DNA of 50,952 bases from assembly GCF_001625595.1 (NCBI RefSeq), contig NZ_AUXT01000170.1, forward strand, positions 1 to 50,952, written 5' to 3'. Source of the DNA: Pseudoalteromonas luteoviolacea NCIMB 1942 (GTDB lineage: Bacteria; Pseudomonadota; Gammaproteobacteria; Enterobacterales; Alteromonadaceae). Shown here piece after piece: positions 30,818-39,612 of this stretch. The notes beneath the pieces were generated by a model, which did not search any database, was not told the origin of the DNA, and saw only the letters and a program-made list of their open reading frames with translations. How positions within the stretch are numbered: the first letter of the stretch is position 1; each line of letters begins with the position of its first letter. The position numbers and the translations under genes were made by a program.

Positions 30818-31894
30818 CTAAAACGCGAACTTAAAATACCAGTTAATTTTTGCATAATATGCATCATCTAAATCTAGTTTGTCCGTTTTAACCGAGACCC
30901 CAAAATACTTATTTGTAATGCCAAGCTCTACCGCCTTTGAATGTGTTTCATATCCAGAAAATATGCTCCAATTATCGCTAAAGTGATAATGGACATTGCT
31001 TTGAATAAATGTGTCGCTGTTATACTTTCGGGTAAATACATCAAATGAAAATTGATCGTTGTATCGGTAAGATATATCAAAATAGTAGCGAGCATCATGT
31101 TCAAATGAATACTCAATTTCACCGCCAAAAGCAGAGGTTTGGAATCGAACTGATGGCTCAGTAACTATACTATCTCCTTGCTCTGTAAAAGGTACTTCTG
31201 TTGTAAACCCATTTACAAACCCAACCCCATCATATTTAGTTTCATTGATTAAATCTTTTGCTCTTATCGACAGTTTAAGGTCATCATTTACTTGCCATTT
31301 AACTTCAAGATCAAATGAGTACCCTTTTCCATCTGGTCTTTCGGTAGGAGTGAAAGACTTAAACAGTATATCTCGTGAAAAATAGTACTCAGTCTGTAAT
31401 TGCCCTTTAATTTCATCACTGAATACGTTGCCATCGACGACGGCGTCTTGGAAATGTGCACTTTGGTAATATGTCACTTTGGGTGTAATCGTGATCCCAT
31501 TACCGAGCGCTTCTATGTCATAAGCTAAAAATACGCCATGTGTTGTAGACTGCTTACCTTTGAGTAAATATCGATAGTTTCTCTTTTCAAAAGATAAATC
31601 ATTTTTCTCCAAATAAGTGAATAGTGCAGTATCGGGATCGAATTCCAAAACATAGTTGTAACGACTTTGCGCACCCAAAGAAAACCCTTTGTACTTCACT
31701 CCTAGTTCAAAAATATTGTAAGTAAACGCACTATCGCCTGAAGTTAGCGGGTGATTAAATTCATCAAGGAAAGACTTTACAGGCTGTGCTTCTGTATAAA
31801 CCTCAGACTCAAACGAGTGAAGAAGCTCAAGGTCTGCCGCACTGGAAGTAAACGCCGCACACAGCGCCATAGTAGAAAGGCTGTATTTTATCAT
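30818..31894 (-). CDS. Outer-membrane beta-barrel-like protein of unknown function
   Basis: This is a 358-residue exported protein. Residues 1-20 form a signal peptide (MIKYSLSTMALCAAFTSSAA, cleavage expected after SSA-A). The mature part alternates aromatic and polar residues in many short strands (for example YNYVLEFDPDT, YRYNDQFSFDVFTRKY, YFGVSVKTDKLDL) and ends in NWYFKFAF. A terminal Phe in a final strand is the usual BAM recognition signal. It therefore probably forms an outer-membrane barrel. The ATG at 31894 is chosen because the open frame to 31909 starts inside a hairpin stem. It lies between two large lipoprotein genes and 9 bases before the second, so it is likely part of an envelope complex. 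The closest known family is not recognised. Confidence 0.8.
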   Translation of the reverse strand: MIKYSLSTMALCAAFTSSAADLELLHSFESEVYTEAQPVKSFLDEFNHPLTSGDSAFTYNIFELGVKYKGFSLGAQSRYNYVLEFDPDTALFTYLEKNDLSFEKRNYRYLLKGKQSTTHGVFLAYDIEALGNGITITPKVTYYQSAHFQDAVVDGNVFSDEIKGQLQTEYYFSRDILFKSFTPTERPDGKGYSFDLEVKWQVNDDLKLSIRAKDLINETKYDGVGFVNGFTTEVPFTEQGDSIVTEPSVRFQTSAFGGEIEYSFEHDARYYFDISYRYNDQFSFDVFTRKYNSDTFIQSNVHYHFSDNWSIFSGYETHSKAVELGITNKYFGVSVKTDKLDLDDAYYAKINWYFKFAF

Positions 31895-31907
31895 AAGCAA
31901 GTAGAAC

Positions 31908-31933
31908 AAAGGCGGAACTATTGTGCCGCCTTT
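31908..31933 (-). terminator. Hairpin between the 1024-aa lipoprotein gene and the barrel-like gene
   Basis: AAAGGCGG at 31908-31915 pairs with CCGCCTTT at 31926-31933 (8 bp, 10-base loop), 17 bases after the upstream stop. On the minus strand it is followed by GTTCTACTT, a weak T tract, so it may be a partial terminator that lowers downstream expression. The barrel gene start lies 14 bases after it. Confidence 0.6.
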
Positions 31934-31949
31934 CCTGTGTTATTATTTT

Positions 31950-34900
31950 TTATTGATTGGTCGATTGACCTAAGAAGTCAATGTCAGTGTAGTCAATTGA
32001 AACACCGTCTATGTACGTGACTCGGAATCCATTGGTGATTTCAAGTACATCACCCACTTTTAATGGAGACGAGTTATTGTTGATTAAGACCTCACCTACA
32101 AGCGGAGCATCTGAATCGACTAGATTGACATTGAAGGCGTAACCATTAAACAAATCTAACGTCACCTTTGCCATACCCAGTTCATCAACGCCATCTTCAT
32201 TTCTCAATGCTAGCTCAAGGCCCATTACTAGGTCTTGCGTTGTGCCGTTGATTCTTACATCTGCAACTTCAATCGCGTCATCAACAAATAGAGGGGATGG
32301 ATTGCCATTTGCATCCACTGAAGTCAACTCAGCAAACACTGTGCCATTGAAGCCATATTGACCATCAATAAACTCAACGATATTGAACGTTTCAGCTTTG
32401 GACGCCTCAAAATCTTTAGCGTCTTCAATCGTCGCAATGTTGCCGTCGATTGAAATTACTGAACATGACGCGTTAGGTGTATCTATCGTGCCAAGAGCCC
32501 AACGTTCACACTCTGCTAAATCTGGTGACTTCACTTCAACAGTTTGACCTTCAACCGCTTTTAACATACCGCTCCAAGTCAAAATAATCCTACTGGAGGC
32601 ACCTGAGTTTACTTGCGCAACTGCCGAAATATCAGTGCCTTCCTGAGCATTACTCAATTCAATTCGATACCCGTCTGTGTCGTATGTATACGTCCAAGCC
32701 GGATAGTTTGGCGCTGTACCTGTATTAAACCCAGAACCAAGGTCTTGCTCCCAAATGTCTCTTACTACATCATAAACTACTTCGCCGGCATTAAAGACTG
32801 CATCTGCGCCATCTTTTGTAACAAACCCAATTGAAGTAAGTTTGGTTGTGCCTTCCTTACCTCTCGCCACATCAAACCCTGCCGAAATCTGGGTTCGTAG
32901 TGCGCGAATTGACTGATCTTTCGCTCTAAATGCTGCGAGATTTGAGTTAAATTGACTTTCAATGCCTTGCACATCTGCAAGAATTTGTTCTGCCTCTTCC
33001 TTTTGGGAGTCTGTTGCAGATGAAACATAACTTTCAGCTCGCGTTTTTGCCAACGCGATGTCACTAAGAATTCCGTCCACACCGCTATTTATTTCACCAA
33101 ACAATTCAACTGCACTTTGTGCTGTTGCTAGTGCAACCTCAAGAGAGCTTGTGTCTGTAGCAGCAGCAAACTGGCTAGTTGCATCTTCTACCGTGTTATC
33201 TAAAGTATTATTTTGAGCATTGAAGCTGTTTTGAGTCTCGACAATTCTCGCTAGCGCGATTTCAGCTAATATTTTCGCGGTATTGTCACCATCGTCAAAC
33301 GCATTTAGTGCCTTTTGTAGCTCTTCATTCGCACTTGTCACCAAAATAGTATAATTAGAATTCACAGTGTTGGCACTCTGTAACAGTGCTTGCGCACCAG
33401 TTAGTACAGCTTGCGCATCACTCGTTATAGAAGAGAATGACTCTGCACTGCTCTCAATGAGGGTCACTTGTGCGATTAGGTTCGTAATATCAGAAATGAG
33501 ATTACTCGAAGTAATCGTTACAACTAAACCATCCGCCAATTGTAAATAAGCTTCTTTTTGAGCCTGCGTATCAAGTGTTTGACCCGCAGTAACTACAGCA
33601 GCCAAGCTCGTATTTAGTCCATCAAACTGTTCATTCAATGCAGCGAATCTAGCCTGAGCATTTGTCAGTGCTTCGCTTAACTGAGCAACCCCTTCGTTAA
33701 TCAGTGCTTGATCATCTGCATTACACTCATCGCCAGTACAACCTAGATCTTCAACAGCTTTTTTAGAGTCTTCCGCAGCATCATTCAAAGTCGCTTCATC
33801 TGTTGCACCGGCTTCAATCGCGTTGTCTCGCGCTTCTTTTGCTTTATCTGCCAAATCAGAAATTTCATCATCGTCCAATTCTGGGGCTATTTCTTTTAAA
33901 GCACTCTTTATCGCTTCAATATCTCCACTGGCAATGGCCACAAATACAGTTGCTGTTTTCGTTACTTCCTCTTGAAGTGTTGCGGCAAGCGCTGCAACAG
34001 CTTGGTTACTACTACCCTTTACTGCGCCACCAGACACCCCTTCTTTCAGAACGCCTATAACTGAATCTAAAGAAGAACCAACGCCATTGGAAGCGATATT
34101 CTGTATCGTCGATGCAACATTGATTAAGGTAAGAGTACCTGCATTAATCACATCTTCAGGCCCAACATTTGTAAAGTCGATTGCTCCTCCAATAGAAATA
34201 TCACCCGCAAGGAGAATCGCCTCTTTCGCAGCATCTGGACCCAATAGCAAGAGTAAAGTATTTAAACTCGCTTTTGATATTGCATCGCTGGTAACAGCAT
34301 TTCCGTTTTCAGACTCCGCTTGCAGCAACTCCGTTGCAAGACTTGTAAAAATTGTTGCATTGGCAGTGTATGCTTTTGTTGTACCTTCAGCCCCTTTTGC
34401 TTTTTGACTTGCTTGGGCGGTTATTTCCTTCACGACATTTAACGTCAAGTCATCTTGGTACCATTCATCAAAATCGACTTTTAAATTGGCGTTCACGTCA
34501 AGGTCAGAAGCAGCTGAAAAAGAACCACACCCTAAAATTGCATCACATTTAATGGAGCCACTGGATTTGGTTGTCTTAACAGTGATATAAAGTGCACCAC
34601 TAAAACTCTGGTCAATGTAAAAACCGTAGGTGCCATCGTCAGCAGTCTGCAGCGAACTTGGACTGCCAGCAATGATTTGTGTATTTGCTTTTGCGATGGC
34701 TTCACTTTCTGTTGAGGAAGTAGCCTTTTCTTCGACACTCACTAACTCAGACCTAAAAGCAATATCGATTAGTTCACCGTCTTTCAGCTCTTTAACGGTT
34801 AATTCTGCACCTCGCATAGTTCCTTTAACCGCTTTGCCCGAAACAAAAACATTGAACTCTGCGGTGGCCGTACCTTCTACATCTGTAGGGTCTATGGGGG

Positions 34901-35024
34901 TTACTGGATCGACTGGTACAGTAGAGGCACCGTCTTCACTGTCAAAAAGACTACATCCAGTTAAACCAAGTGTTAAAGCTAGCGATGCAGCTAATGGGGT
35001 AAGGTAAATTTTATTATTCACCAC
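31950..35024 (-). CDS. Very large lipoprotein of unknown function with Cys/EF-hand-like signature
   Basis: I do not recognise this 1024-residue protein. A lipoprotein signal ends in lipobox LTGC (Cys24), followed by SLFDSEDG and a Pro/Asp/Thr linker (about 30-50). A beta domain covers about 52-155. At 160-187 is the signature shared with the 629-aa lipoprotein: C160 and C166 in CDAILGCG, then a loop with D176, N178, N180, V183, D184 and E187. Residues about 370-735 are Ala/Gln/Glu-rich and should form long helices or coiled coils. The last 280 residues are beta-rich and contain another Cys pair (near DLAECERW and NASCSV). The start is GTG with a strong AAGGAGG 5 bases upstream. It is the first gene of the cluster. 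Confidence 0.85.
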   Translation of the reverse strand: MVNNKIYLTPLAASLALTLGLTGCSLFDSEDGASTVPVDPVTPIDPTDVEGTATAEFNVFVSGKAVKGTMRGAELTVKELKDGELIDIAFRSELVSVEEKATSSTESEAIAKANTQIIAGSPSSLQTADDGTYGFYIDQSFSGALYITVKTTKSSGSIKCDAILGCGSFSAASDLDVNANLKVDFDEWYQDDLTLNVVKEITAQASQKAKGAEGTTKAYTANATIFTSLATELLQAESENGNAVTSDAISKASLNTLLLLLGPDAAKEAILLAGDISIGGAIDFTNVGPEDVINAGTLTLINVASTIQNIASNGVGSSLDSVIGVLKEGVSGGAVKGSSNQAVAALAATLQEEVTKTATVFVAIASGDIEAIKSALKEIAPELDDDEISDLADKAKEARDNAIEAGATDEATLNDAAEDSKKAVEDLGCTGDECNADDQALINEGVAQLSEALTNAQARFAALNEQFDGLNTSLAAVVTAGQTLDTQAQKEAYLQLADGLVVTITSSNLISDITNLIAQVTLIESSAESFSSITSDAQAVLTGAQALLQSANTVNSNYTILVTSANEELQKALNAFDDGDNTAKILAEIALARIVETQNSFNAQNNTLDNTVEDATSQFAAATDTSSLEVALATAQSAVELFGEINSGVDGILSDIALAKTRAESYVSSATDSQKEEAEQILADVQGIESQFNSNLAAFRAKDQSIRALRTQISAGFDVARGKEGTTKLTSIGFVTKDGADAVFNAGEVVYDVVRDIWEQDLGSGFNTGTAPNYPAWTYTYDTDGYRIELSNAQEGTDISAVAQVNSGASSRIILTWSGMLKAVEGQTVEVKSPDLAECERWALGTIDTPNASCSVISIDGNIATIEDAKDFEASKAETFNIVEFIDGQYGFNGTVFAELTSVDANGNPSPLFVDDAIEVADVRINGTTQDLVMGLELALRNEDGVDELGMAKVTLDLFNGYAFNVNLVDSDAPLVGEVLINNNSSPLKVGDVLEITNGFRVTYIDGVSIDYTDIDFLGQSTNQ

Positions 35025-35485
35025 TGAGGCCTCCTTAAATGCCCAACATTTTTCTTTTAGTTATATAAAGCGTAGTTGTAAAAGAATAAAACTCTAGCGA
35101 TGGTTCATATTTTTTGTTGGATATTTTGTACTTAGCTTATACTCGACTAGCCTAATTACTGTATTCAGGCCAAACCGAAATACGACATACCCAACAAACA
35201 AAACAAAAATCGCAACAATACAAGCGCTAAGAGTGTAAAAAAACCCAAAATATTAAACCTATGAGACCAGACTTATAAATAAAATGCAACACGCCTAAAA
35301 AAATAATCATGAAAATTAAATTTTATTGATATTTGTAGTTTGAAAGGTAATTAAAAAGTTAATTTCATCTAATACGAGGTCTAGGCGATATTTGACATGT
35401 AGAGTATTAAACGGGGATGAAATTTTTATTAATAGTGTGTTTAATGAGCTTGGCTAGTAAATTTAGTAGAACGAATGATGAGTGG
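35025..35485. other. Intergenic region upstream of the 1024-aa lipoprotein gene
   Basis: These 461 bases are very A+T-rich and must hold the promoter of the minus-strand lipoprotein gene. No gene is recognised. A 34-codon plus-strand frame at 35417-35521 begins MKFLLIVCLMSLASKFS, preceded by ACGGGG and a TTGACA at 35391, but it runs into the convergent lipoprotein gene and has no other support. No tRNA-like or repeat structure was found. Confidence 0.4.
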
Positions 35486-35926
35486 TTATTGATAAGTATA
35501 AACACTTGGAGAGAGCTCTAATTTGTCTTTATTTGAATCATACAACACGAGTTTCCATTCCATTTCAGACAAATTGCATGACCCTACTATTACCTCAGAT
35601 TGCCATCGTCCATCCCCTTGTTCTACAAACATCAGTGGGATCTTACCCATATACATAGAAATGCCTTCCAAATGGGCATTGCTAATATCAATAGGCCGCC
35701 GTGAAGTAAAAAAAACCTTAAATGATGTTTCAGGTTGGGGCTTATCAATTTCAACCCAAAACTCTATGTTGTCGTGAAAAACACAAGGCATTGCCTGCGT
35801 GCAATTTTTAGTTTTAACTGAACGTTCACTTTTTTCTGAAACTTCATGTATACTTATATCTCGGTCTGAACAAGCCACTAGAAAAGAAACTAAAAATACC
35901 ACTGCGAATGTTGAAAAATAGCGCAT
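35486..35926 (-). CDS. Small lipoprotein of unknown function next to the cbb3 cluster
   Basis: This 146-residue protein has a lipoprotein signal, MRYFSTFAVVFLVSFLVACS, with the lipobox Cys at residue 19 followed by Ser, so outer-membrane sorting is expected. The mature part has three more Cys (in KNCTQAMPCVF and VGSCNL) and a beta-rich pattern (EFWVEIDKPQPETSFKVFFTSRRPID, given here only as its position at about 55-80). It ends SVYTYQ. It lies upstream of and divergent from ccoN, 333 bases away. This neighbourhood hints at a periplasmic role in oxidase biogenesis, but nothing in the sequence proves it. The design recalls small periplasmic proteins near fixH, without clear motif support. Confidence 0.75.
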   Translation of the reverse strand: MRYFSTFAVVFLVSFLVACSDRDISIHEVSEKSERSVKTKNCTQAMPCVFHDNIEFWVEIDKPQPETSFKVFFTSRRPIDISNAHLEGISMYMGKIPLMFVEQGDGRWQSEVIVGSCNLSEMEWKLVLYDSNKDKLELSPSVYTYQ

Positions 35927-36059
35927 AATTTAAACTGACATCAGGCTTAGTAAGTAAGCTCAATGTTACGCTTTTCGATTGATTTGAGCCAGTTAAGTTT
36001 AGGCAGAGTCTAGATTTGGTGCGGCAAAACTCTGTACATACAGTCTACTCACTGAAAAT

Positions 36060-36073
36060 TTGATTGATGTCAT
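36060..36073 (+). promoter_or_regulatory. Possible FNR box upstream of ccoN
   Basis: TTGATTGATGTCAT matches the FNR consensus TTGAT-N4-ATCAA at 8 of 10 positions. A -10-like TATCTT lies at 36092-36097, which would place the site near -37, slightly off the usual -41.5. The rest of the 333-base gap (35927-36259) holds no gene. ccoN is a classic FNR target and an fnr gene lies in this window. Confidence 0.4.
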
Positions 36074-36259
36074 GCTTTAGGGTGTTTTAGGTATCTTTTG
36101 TTTTGCAAAAAAATTATTATTTCCTTGCAAAAATAAGGGTTTCTCGGGATTGCTTTGTCACTTTAGCGTACTCAAAGCAAGCCTGTTGAAATATAAAAAT
36201 AGGGCCTGTTTTACAGGTTATTCATTTCTAATCGCATTAACTGCAGCGGAATCCAGAAA

Positions 36260-37693
36260 ATGAGCCAAACAGTAGCATCACAATCTGAGTACAATTATAA
36301 AGTTGTACGCCAATTCGCTATTATGACAGTGATTTGGGGCATCGTTGGCATGGGTGTAGGTGTCTTTATCGCAGCGCAACTCGCTTGGCCTGCTTTAAAC
36401 TTCGACATTCCATGGTTAACTTACTCTCGACTTCGTCCGTTACATACGAACGCTGTTATTTTCGCATTTGGTACAAGTGCATTATTTGCAACATCGTATT
36501 ATGTTGTTCAACGCACATGTCAAACGCGTTTATTCTCCGATAAACTAGCTTCTTTTACCTTTTGGGGCTGGCAAGCAATCATAGTTGCAGCAGCAATTAC
36601 TCTTCCTTTGGGTATAACAAGCTCAAAAGAATATGCTGAACTAGAATGGCCAATTGATATCGCAATTGCTGTCGTTTGGGTAACATATGCCGTGGTTTTC
36701 TTTGGCACGCTTATTAAGCGTAAAGTATCGCACATTTACGTTGCCAACTGGTTCTATGCTGGATTTATAATTACGGTGGCTGTTTTACACATTGTAAACA
36801 GCATGGCAGTTCCCGTTTCATTAACTAAGTCTTACTCTATCTACGCGGGTGCAGTAGACGCCATGGTTCAATGGTGGTACGGACACAACGCAGTAGGCTT
36901 CTTACTTACAGCAGGCTTTTTGGGGATGATGTACTACTTTGTTCCAAAACAAGCGGGCCGCCCAGTATATTCATATCGTTTATCTGTCGTTCACTTCTGG
37001 GCACTAGTATCTCTGTATCTTTGGGCAGGTCCTCACCACCTTCATTACACTGCACTGCCTGATTGGACCCAGTCTTTAGGTATGGTTATGTCAATTATCC
37101 TCTTTGTACCTTCTTGGGGCGGTATGATTAACGGTATTATGACTCTGTCAGGTGCATGGCATAAACTTCGTACCGATCCTGTGTTAAGGTTCTTGGTTGT
37201 TTCTCTATCTTTCTACGGCATGTCAACCTTTGAAGGCCCAATGATGTCAATCAAATCGGTTAACGCCCTATCTCACTACACTGATTGGACTGTTGGTCAC
37301 GTGCATTCAGGCGCACTTGGCTGGGTTGCTATGATTTCGATTGGCGCAATCTACCACCTAATTCCAGCACTGTTTGGACACTCAAACATGTACAGCGTTA
37401 AGTTAGTAAATACGCATTTCTGGCTTCATACTGTGGGCGTTGTTCTGTACATAGTTGCAATGTGGATCTCTGGTGTAATGCAAGGTCTTATGTGGCGAGC
37501 GGTTAATTCTGACGGAACATTAATGTATAGCTTTGTACAGTCGCTTGAAGCATCTTACCCATTCTATGTTATGCGCTTCTTAGGTGGTGTGTTCATCGTC
37601 GTAGGCATGCTAGTTATGGCTTATAACGTGTTCCGCACTGTTACGGCGAAAAGTGGCTCTTTAGCTACCGATGCAAACACACAAATGGCTTAA
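36260..37693 (+). CDS. ccoN: cbb3-type cytochrome c oxidase subunit I
   Basis: CcoN is the catalytic subunit of the high-affinity cbb3 oxidase; it reduces O2 at a heme b3/CuB centre. The 477 residues hold about 12 membrane helices. The expected ligands are present: H62 (RPLHTNAV) and H349 for low-spin heme b, H347 ([10 protein letters not shown]) for heme b3, and H209 (YGHNAVGF), H259 and H260 (WAGPHHLHY) for CuB. They match the Pseudomonas stutzeri positions with an offset of two. It is the first gene of ccoN-O-Q-P, 12 bases before ccoO. A possible FNR box lies about 190 bases upstream. Confidence 0.98.
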   Translation: MSQTVASQSEYNYKVVRQFAIMTVIWGIVGMGVGVFIAAQLAWPALNFDIPWLTYSRLRPLHTNAVIFAFGTSALFATSYYVVQRTCQTRLFSDKLASFTFWGWQAIIVAAAITLPLGITSSKEYAELEWPIDIAIAVVWVTYAVVFFGTLIKRKVSHIYVANWFYAGFIITVAVLHIVNSMAVPVSLTKSYSIYAGAVDAMVQWWYGHNAVGFLLTAGFLGMMYYFVPKQAGRPVYSYRLSVVHFWALVSLYLWAGPHHLHYTALPDWTQSLGMVMSIILFVPSWGGMINGIMTLSGAWHKLRTDPVLRFLVVSLSFYGMSTFEGPMMSIKSVNALSHYTDWTVGHVHSGALGWVAMISIGAIYHLIPALFGHSNMYSVKLVNTHFWLHTVGVVLYIVAMWISGVMQGLMWRAVNSDGTLMYSFVQSLEASYPFYVMRFLGGVFIVVGMLVMAYNVFRTVTAKSGSLATDANTQMA

Positions 37694-37705
37694 GGGGTAA
37701 CGATT

Positions 37706-38326
37706 ATGAGCAGCAATGGTTCTACTAATAAACATGAAATTGTAGAAAAGAATGTCGGCTTAATGGCTATTTTAACAGTGTTTGCAATCAGCTTTGGTGC
37801 ACTCGTGGAGATTACACCTCTGATGTTCCAAGAAGACACTACCCAACCTGTTGATGGCTTGCGTCCACTTACAGCGCTAGAGATGGAAGGACGAGATATT
37901 TATGTGAGAGAAGGCTGTTATAACTGCCACTCTCAGATGATCCGCCCTTTTAGAGATGAAGTTGAGCGCTATGGCCACTATTCAGTAGCTGGTGAATCTG
38001 TTTGGGATCACCCATTTCAATGGGGTTCTAAACGCACAGGGCCTGATTTAGCCCGTGTTGGAGGCCGCTATTCTGATGATTGGCATTATGCACACTTAAT
38101 CGACCCTCGCTCAGTAGTTCCTGAATCGAATATGCCTGGCTATCCATGGCTCGAAGAGAACATTCTGGATGGTAAATTAACCGCCAAAAAACTTGAAGTC
38201 TTCAAAAACTTCGGCGTTCCTTATACCGACGAAGATATTCAAGGTGCAAAAGCAGCTGTTGAGGGCAAAACAGAAATGGAAGCACTCATTGCATACTTGC
38301 AACAACTTGGCACGCATTTGAAGTAA
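37706..38326 (+). CDS. ccoO: cbb3-type cytochrome c oxidase subunit II (mono-heme c)
   Basis: CcoO is a membrane-anchored mono-heme cytochrome c that passes electrons toward CcoN. The 206 residues have one N-terminal membrane helix (about 15-38) and a periplasmic domain with the heme motif CYNCH (C71, C74, H75). The segment [20 protein letters not shown] and the distal heme ligand region around SNMPGYPW are typical. A ribosome-binding site AAGGGG lies 8 bases upstream. It sits between ccoN and ccoQ in the usual order. Confidence 0.97.
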   Translation: MSSNGSTNKHEIVEKNVGLMAILTVFAISFGALVEITPLMFQEDTTQPVDGLRPLTALEMEGRDIYVREGCYNCHSQMIRPFRDEVERYGHYSVAGESVWDHPFQWGSKRTGPDLARVGGRYSDDWHYAHLIDPRSVVPESNMPGYPWLEENILDGKLTAKKLEVFKNFGVPYTDEDIQGAKAAVEGKTEMEALIAYLQQLGTHLK

Positions 38327-38332
38327 TAAATT

Positions 38333-38518
38333 ATGGATTATGGCACATACAGAGGCATTTTAACTCTGGTAATTTTAGTACTGTTCATTGTGATTGTTGT
38401 GTGGGCTTATAGCAAGCGGACCAAAAGTAGATTTGACGATGCCGCTAAAGCAATTTTCGACGACGAAATTAAACATGGCAACACGATCTCAAAAGAGGAA
38501 AAGGAGTCTGAAAAATGA
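38333..38518 (+). CDS. ccoQ: cbb3-type cytochrome c oxidase subunit IV
   Basis: This small membrane protein of 61 residues has one membrane helix at about residues 8-28 (GILTLVILVLFIVIVVWAYS), a basic patch (KRTKSR) and an acidic tail. CcoQ stabilises the core complex in some species. It lies 6 bases after ccoO and overlaps ccoP by 4 bases (ATGA). Position and topology identify it more than sequence does. Confidence 0.92.
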   Translation: MDYGTYRGILTLVILVLFIVIVVWAYSKRTKSRFDDAAKAIFDDEIKHGNTISKEEKESEK

Positions 38519-39480
38519 CTAGCTTTTGGAGTATTTGGGTCATCGTATTGACCCTTGCATGTCTGGCTCTGATATTTGGCCTGCTTATTTGGAACCTGAA
38601 AAACTACACAGGTGTCGAAGAAGGCGAAAGCTGTGGTCACGAGTTTGACGGCATCGAAGAATTAAACAACCCACTACCAAAATGGTGGACCTATATGTTC
38701 TTCGCAACCTTTGTTTGGTCAGTTTACTACTTAGCAATGTACCCAGGTTTGGGCAACTTTGCAGGCTTATTAGGCTGGACAAGTTCAAACCAAGGTGTCA
38801 CTTCGATGGAAGAGTCCAAGCAAGCCGTACTAGATGCACAAGAAAGTGGCATATGGGTGCAGCTTGATAAAGAGTTTGAAGCCGCAGACGAGCGATTTGG
38901 ACCTATATTCAAAGCTTTTGCTCAGCAAGACGTATTAGCGCTAGCAGAAAATAGCGAAGCACTTGAAATCGGCCAACGTTTATATGCTCAAAACTGTGCA
39001 CAGTGTCACGGTTCGGATGCACGTGGTGGGTTGGGCTTCCCTAACCTAACGGACAAAGACTGGCTATATGGTGGCAACCCAGACCAAATTAAAGAAACGC
39101 TGTTGCACGGTCGTGTTGCCGCAATGCCTGGTTGGGAAGCAGCACTAGGCGAGCAAGGCGTAAAAGAGATGACAGCCTATGTTCTAAGTCTTTCAGGCCG
39201 TAAGGTCAATCAAAAAGACGCCGATGCAGGCAAAAGTAAATTTGCAATGTGTGCCGCATGTCACGGCATGGACGGCAAAGGTTCCGTTGCACATAATTTA
39301 CCATTTGGTGCGCCAGACTTAACTGACAATATATGGCTTTATGGCGGTTCTCAAAGAGCCGTTGAAGAGTCGGTGCGTCACGGTCGCGCAGGTGTGATGC
39401 CGGCATGGAAAGACATACTAGGAGAAGATAAGGTTCACTTATTGACTGCATATGTCTACAGCCTTTCACAAGACAAATAA
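38515..39480 (+). CDS. ccoP: cbb3-type cytochrome c oxidase subunit III (di-heme c)
   Basis: CcoP is the di-heme cytochrome c that accepts electrons from soluble cytochromes. The 321 residues start with two membrane segments (about 5-25 and 58-80), the long form of CcoP, separated by the DGIEELNNPLPKWW motif. Two CxxCH heme sites follow, CAQCH near residue 161 and CAACH near 245. The sixth-ligand methionines are likely in AAMPGW and GVMPAW. It overlaps ccoQ by 4 bases and is followed by a terminator-like hairpin. Confidence 0.97.
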   Translation: MTSFWSIWVIVLTLACLALIFGLLIWNLKNYTGVEEGESCGHEFDGIEELNNPLPKWWTYMFFATFVWSVYYLAMYPGLGNFAGLLGWTSSNQGVTSMEESKQAVLDAQESGIWVQLDKEFEAADERFGPIFKAFAQQDVLALAENSEALEIGQRLYAQNCAQCHGSDARGGLGFPNLTDKDWLYGGNPDQIKETLLHGRVAAMPGWEAALGEQGVKEMTAYVLSLSGRKVNQKDADAGKSKFAMCAACHGMDGKGSVAHNLPFGAPDLTDNIWLYGGSQRAVEESVRHGRAGVMPAWKDILGEDKVHLLTAYVYSLSQDK

Positions 39481-39501
39481 TTAGATTATATATAACCTAG
39501 T

Positions 39502-39533
39502 AGGCCTCTGGTATTCAGAGGCTTACTTTTAAA
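39502..39533 (+). terminator. Rho-independent terminator after ccoP
   Basis: GCCTCTG at 39504-39510 pairs with CAGAGGC at 39516-39522 around a 5-base loop and is followed by TTACTTTT. It lies 23 bases after ccoP and separates the structural oxidase genes from fixH-ccoI. Confidence 0.75.
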
Positions 39534-39612
39534 ATAAGCAAACACCCAAACTTAAAATATTTATACAACCGTACTTTAAGTACATAACAACATTGTAAAG
39601 TAGTGAACAATT

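Noticed and set aside
34630..35007. 125-codon plus-strand frame opposite the start of the 1024-aa lipoprotein gene
   Set aside because: It is a shadow of the minus-strand gene, whose lipobox, strong ribosome-binding site and shared signature support the minus strand.
35417..35521. 34-codon frame with signal-like start MKFLLIVCLMSLASKFS
   Set aside because: It overlaps the 3' end of the convergent lipoprotein gene, has no recognisable mature part and no other support; kept only as a remark.
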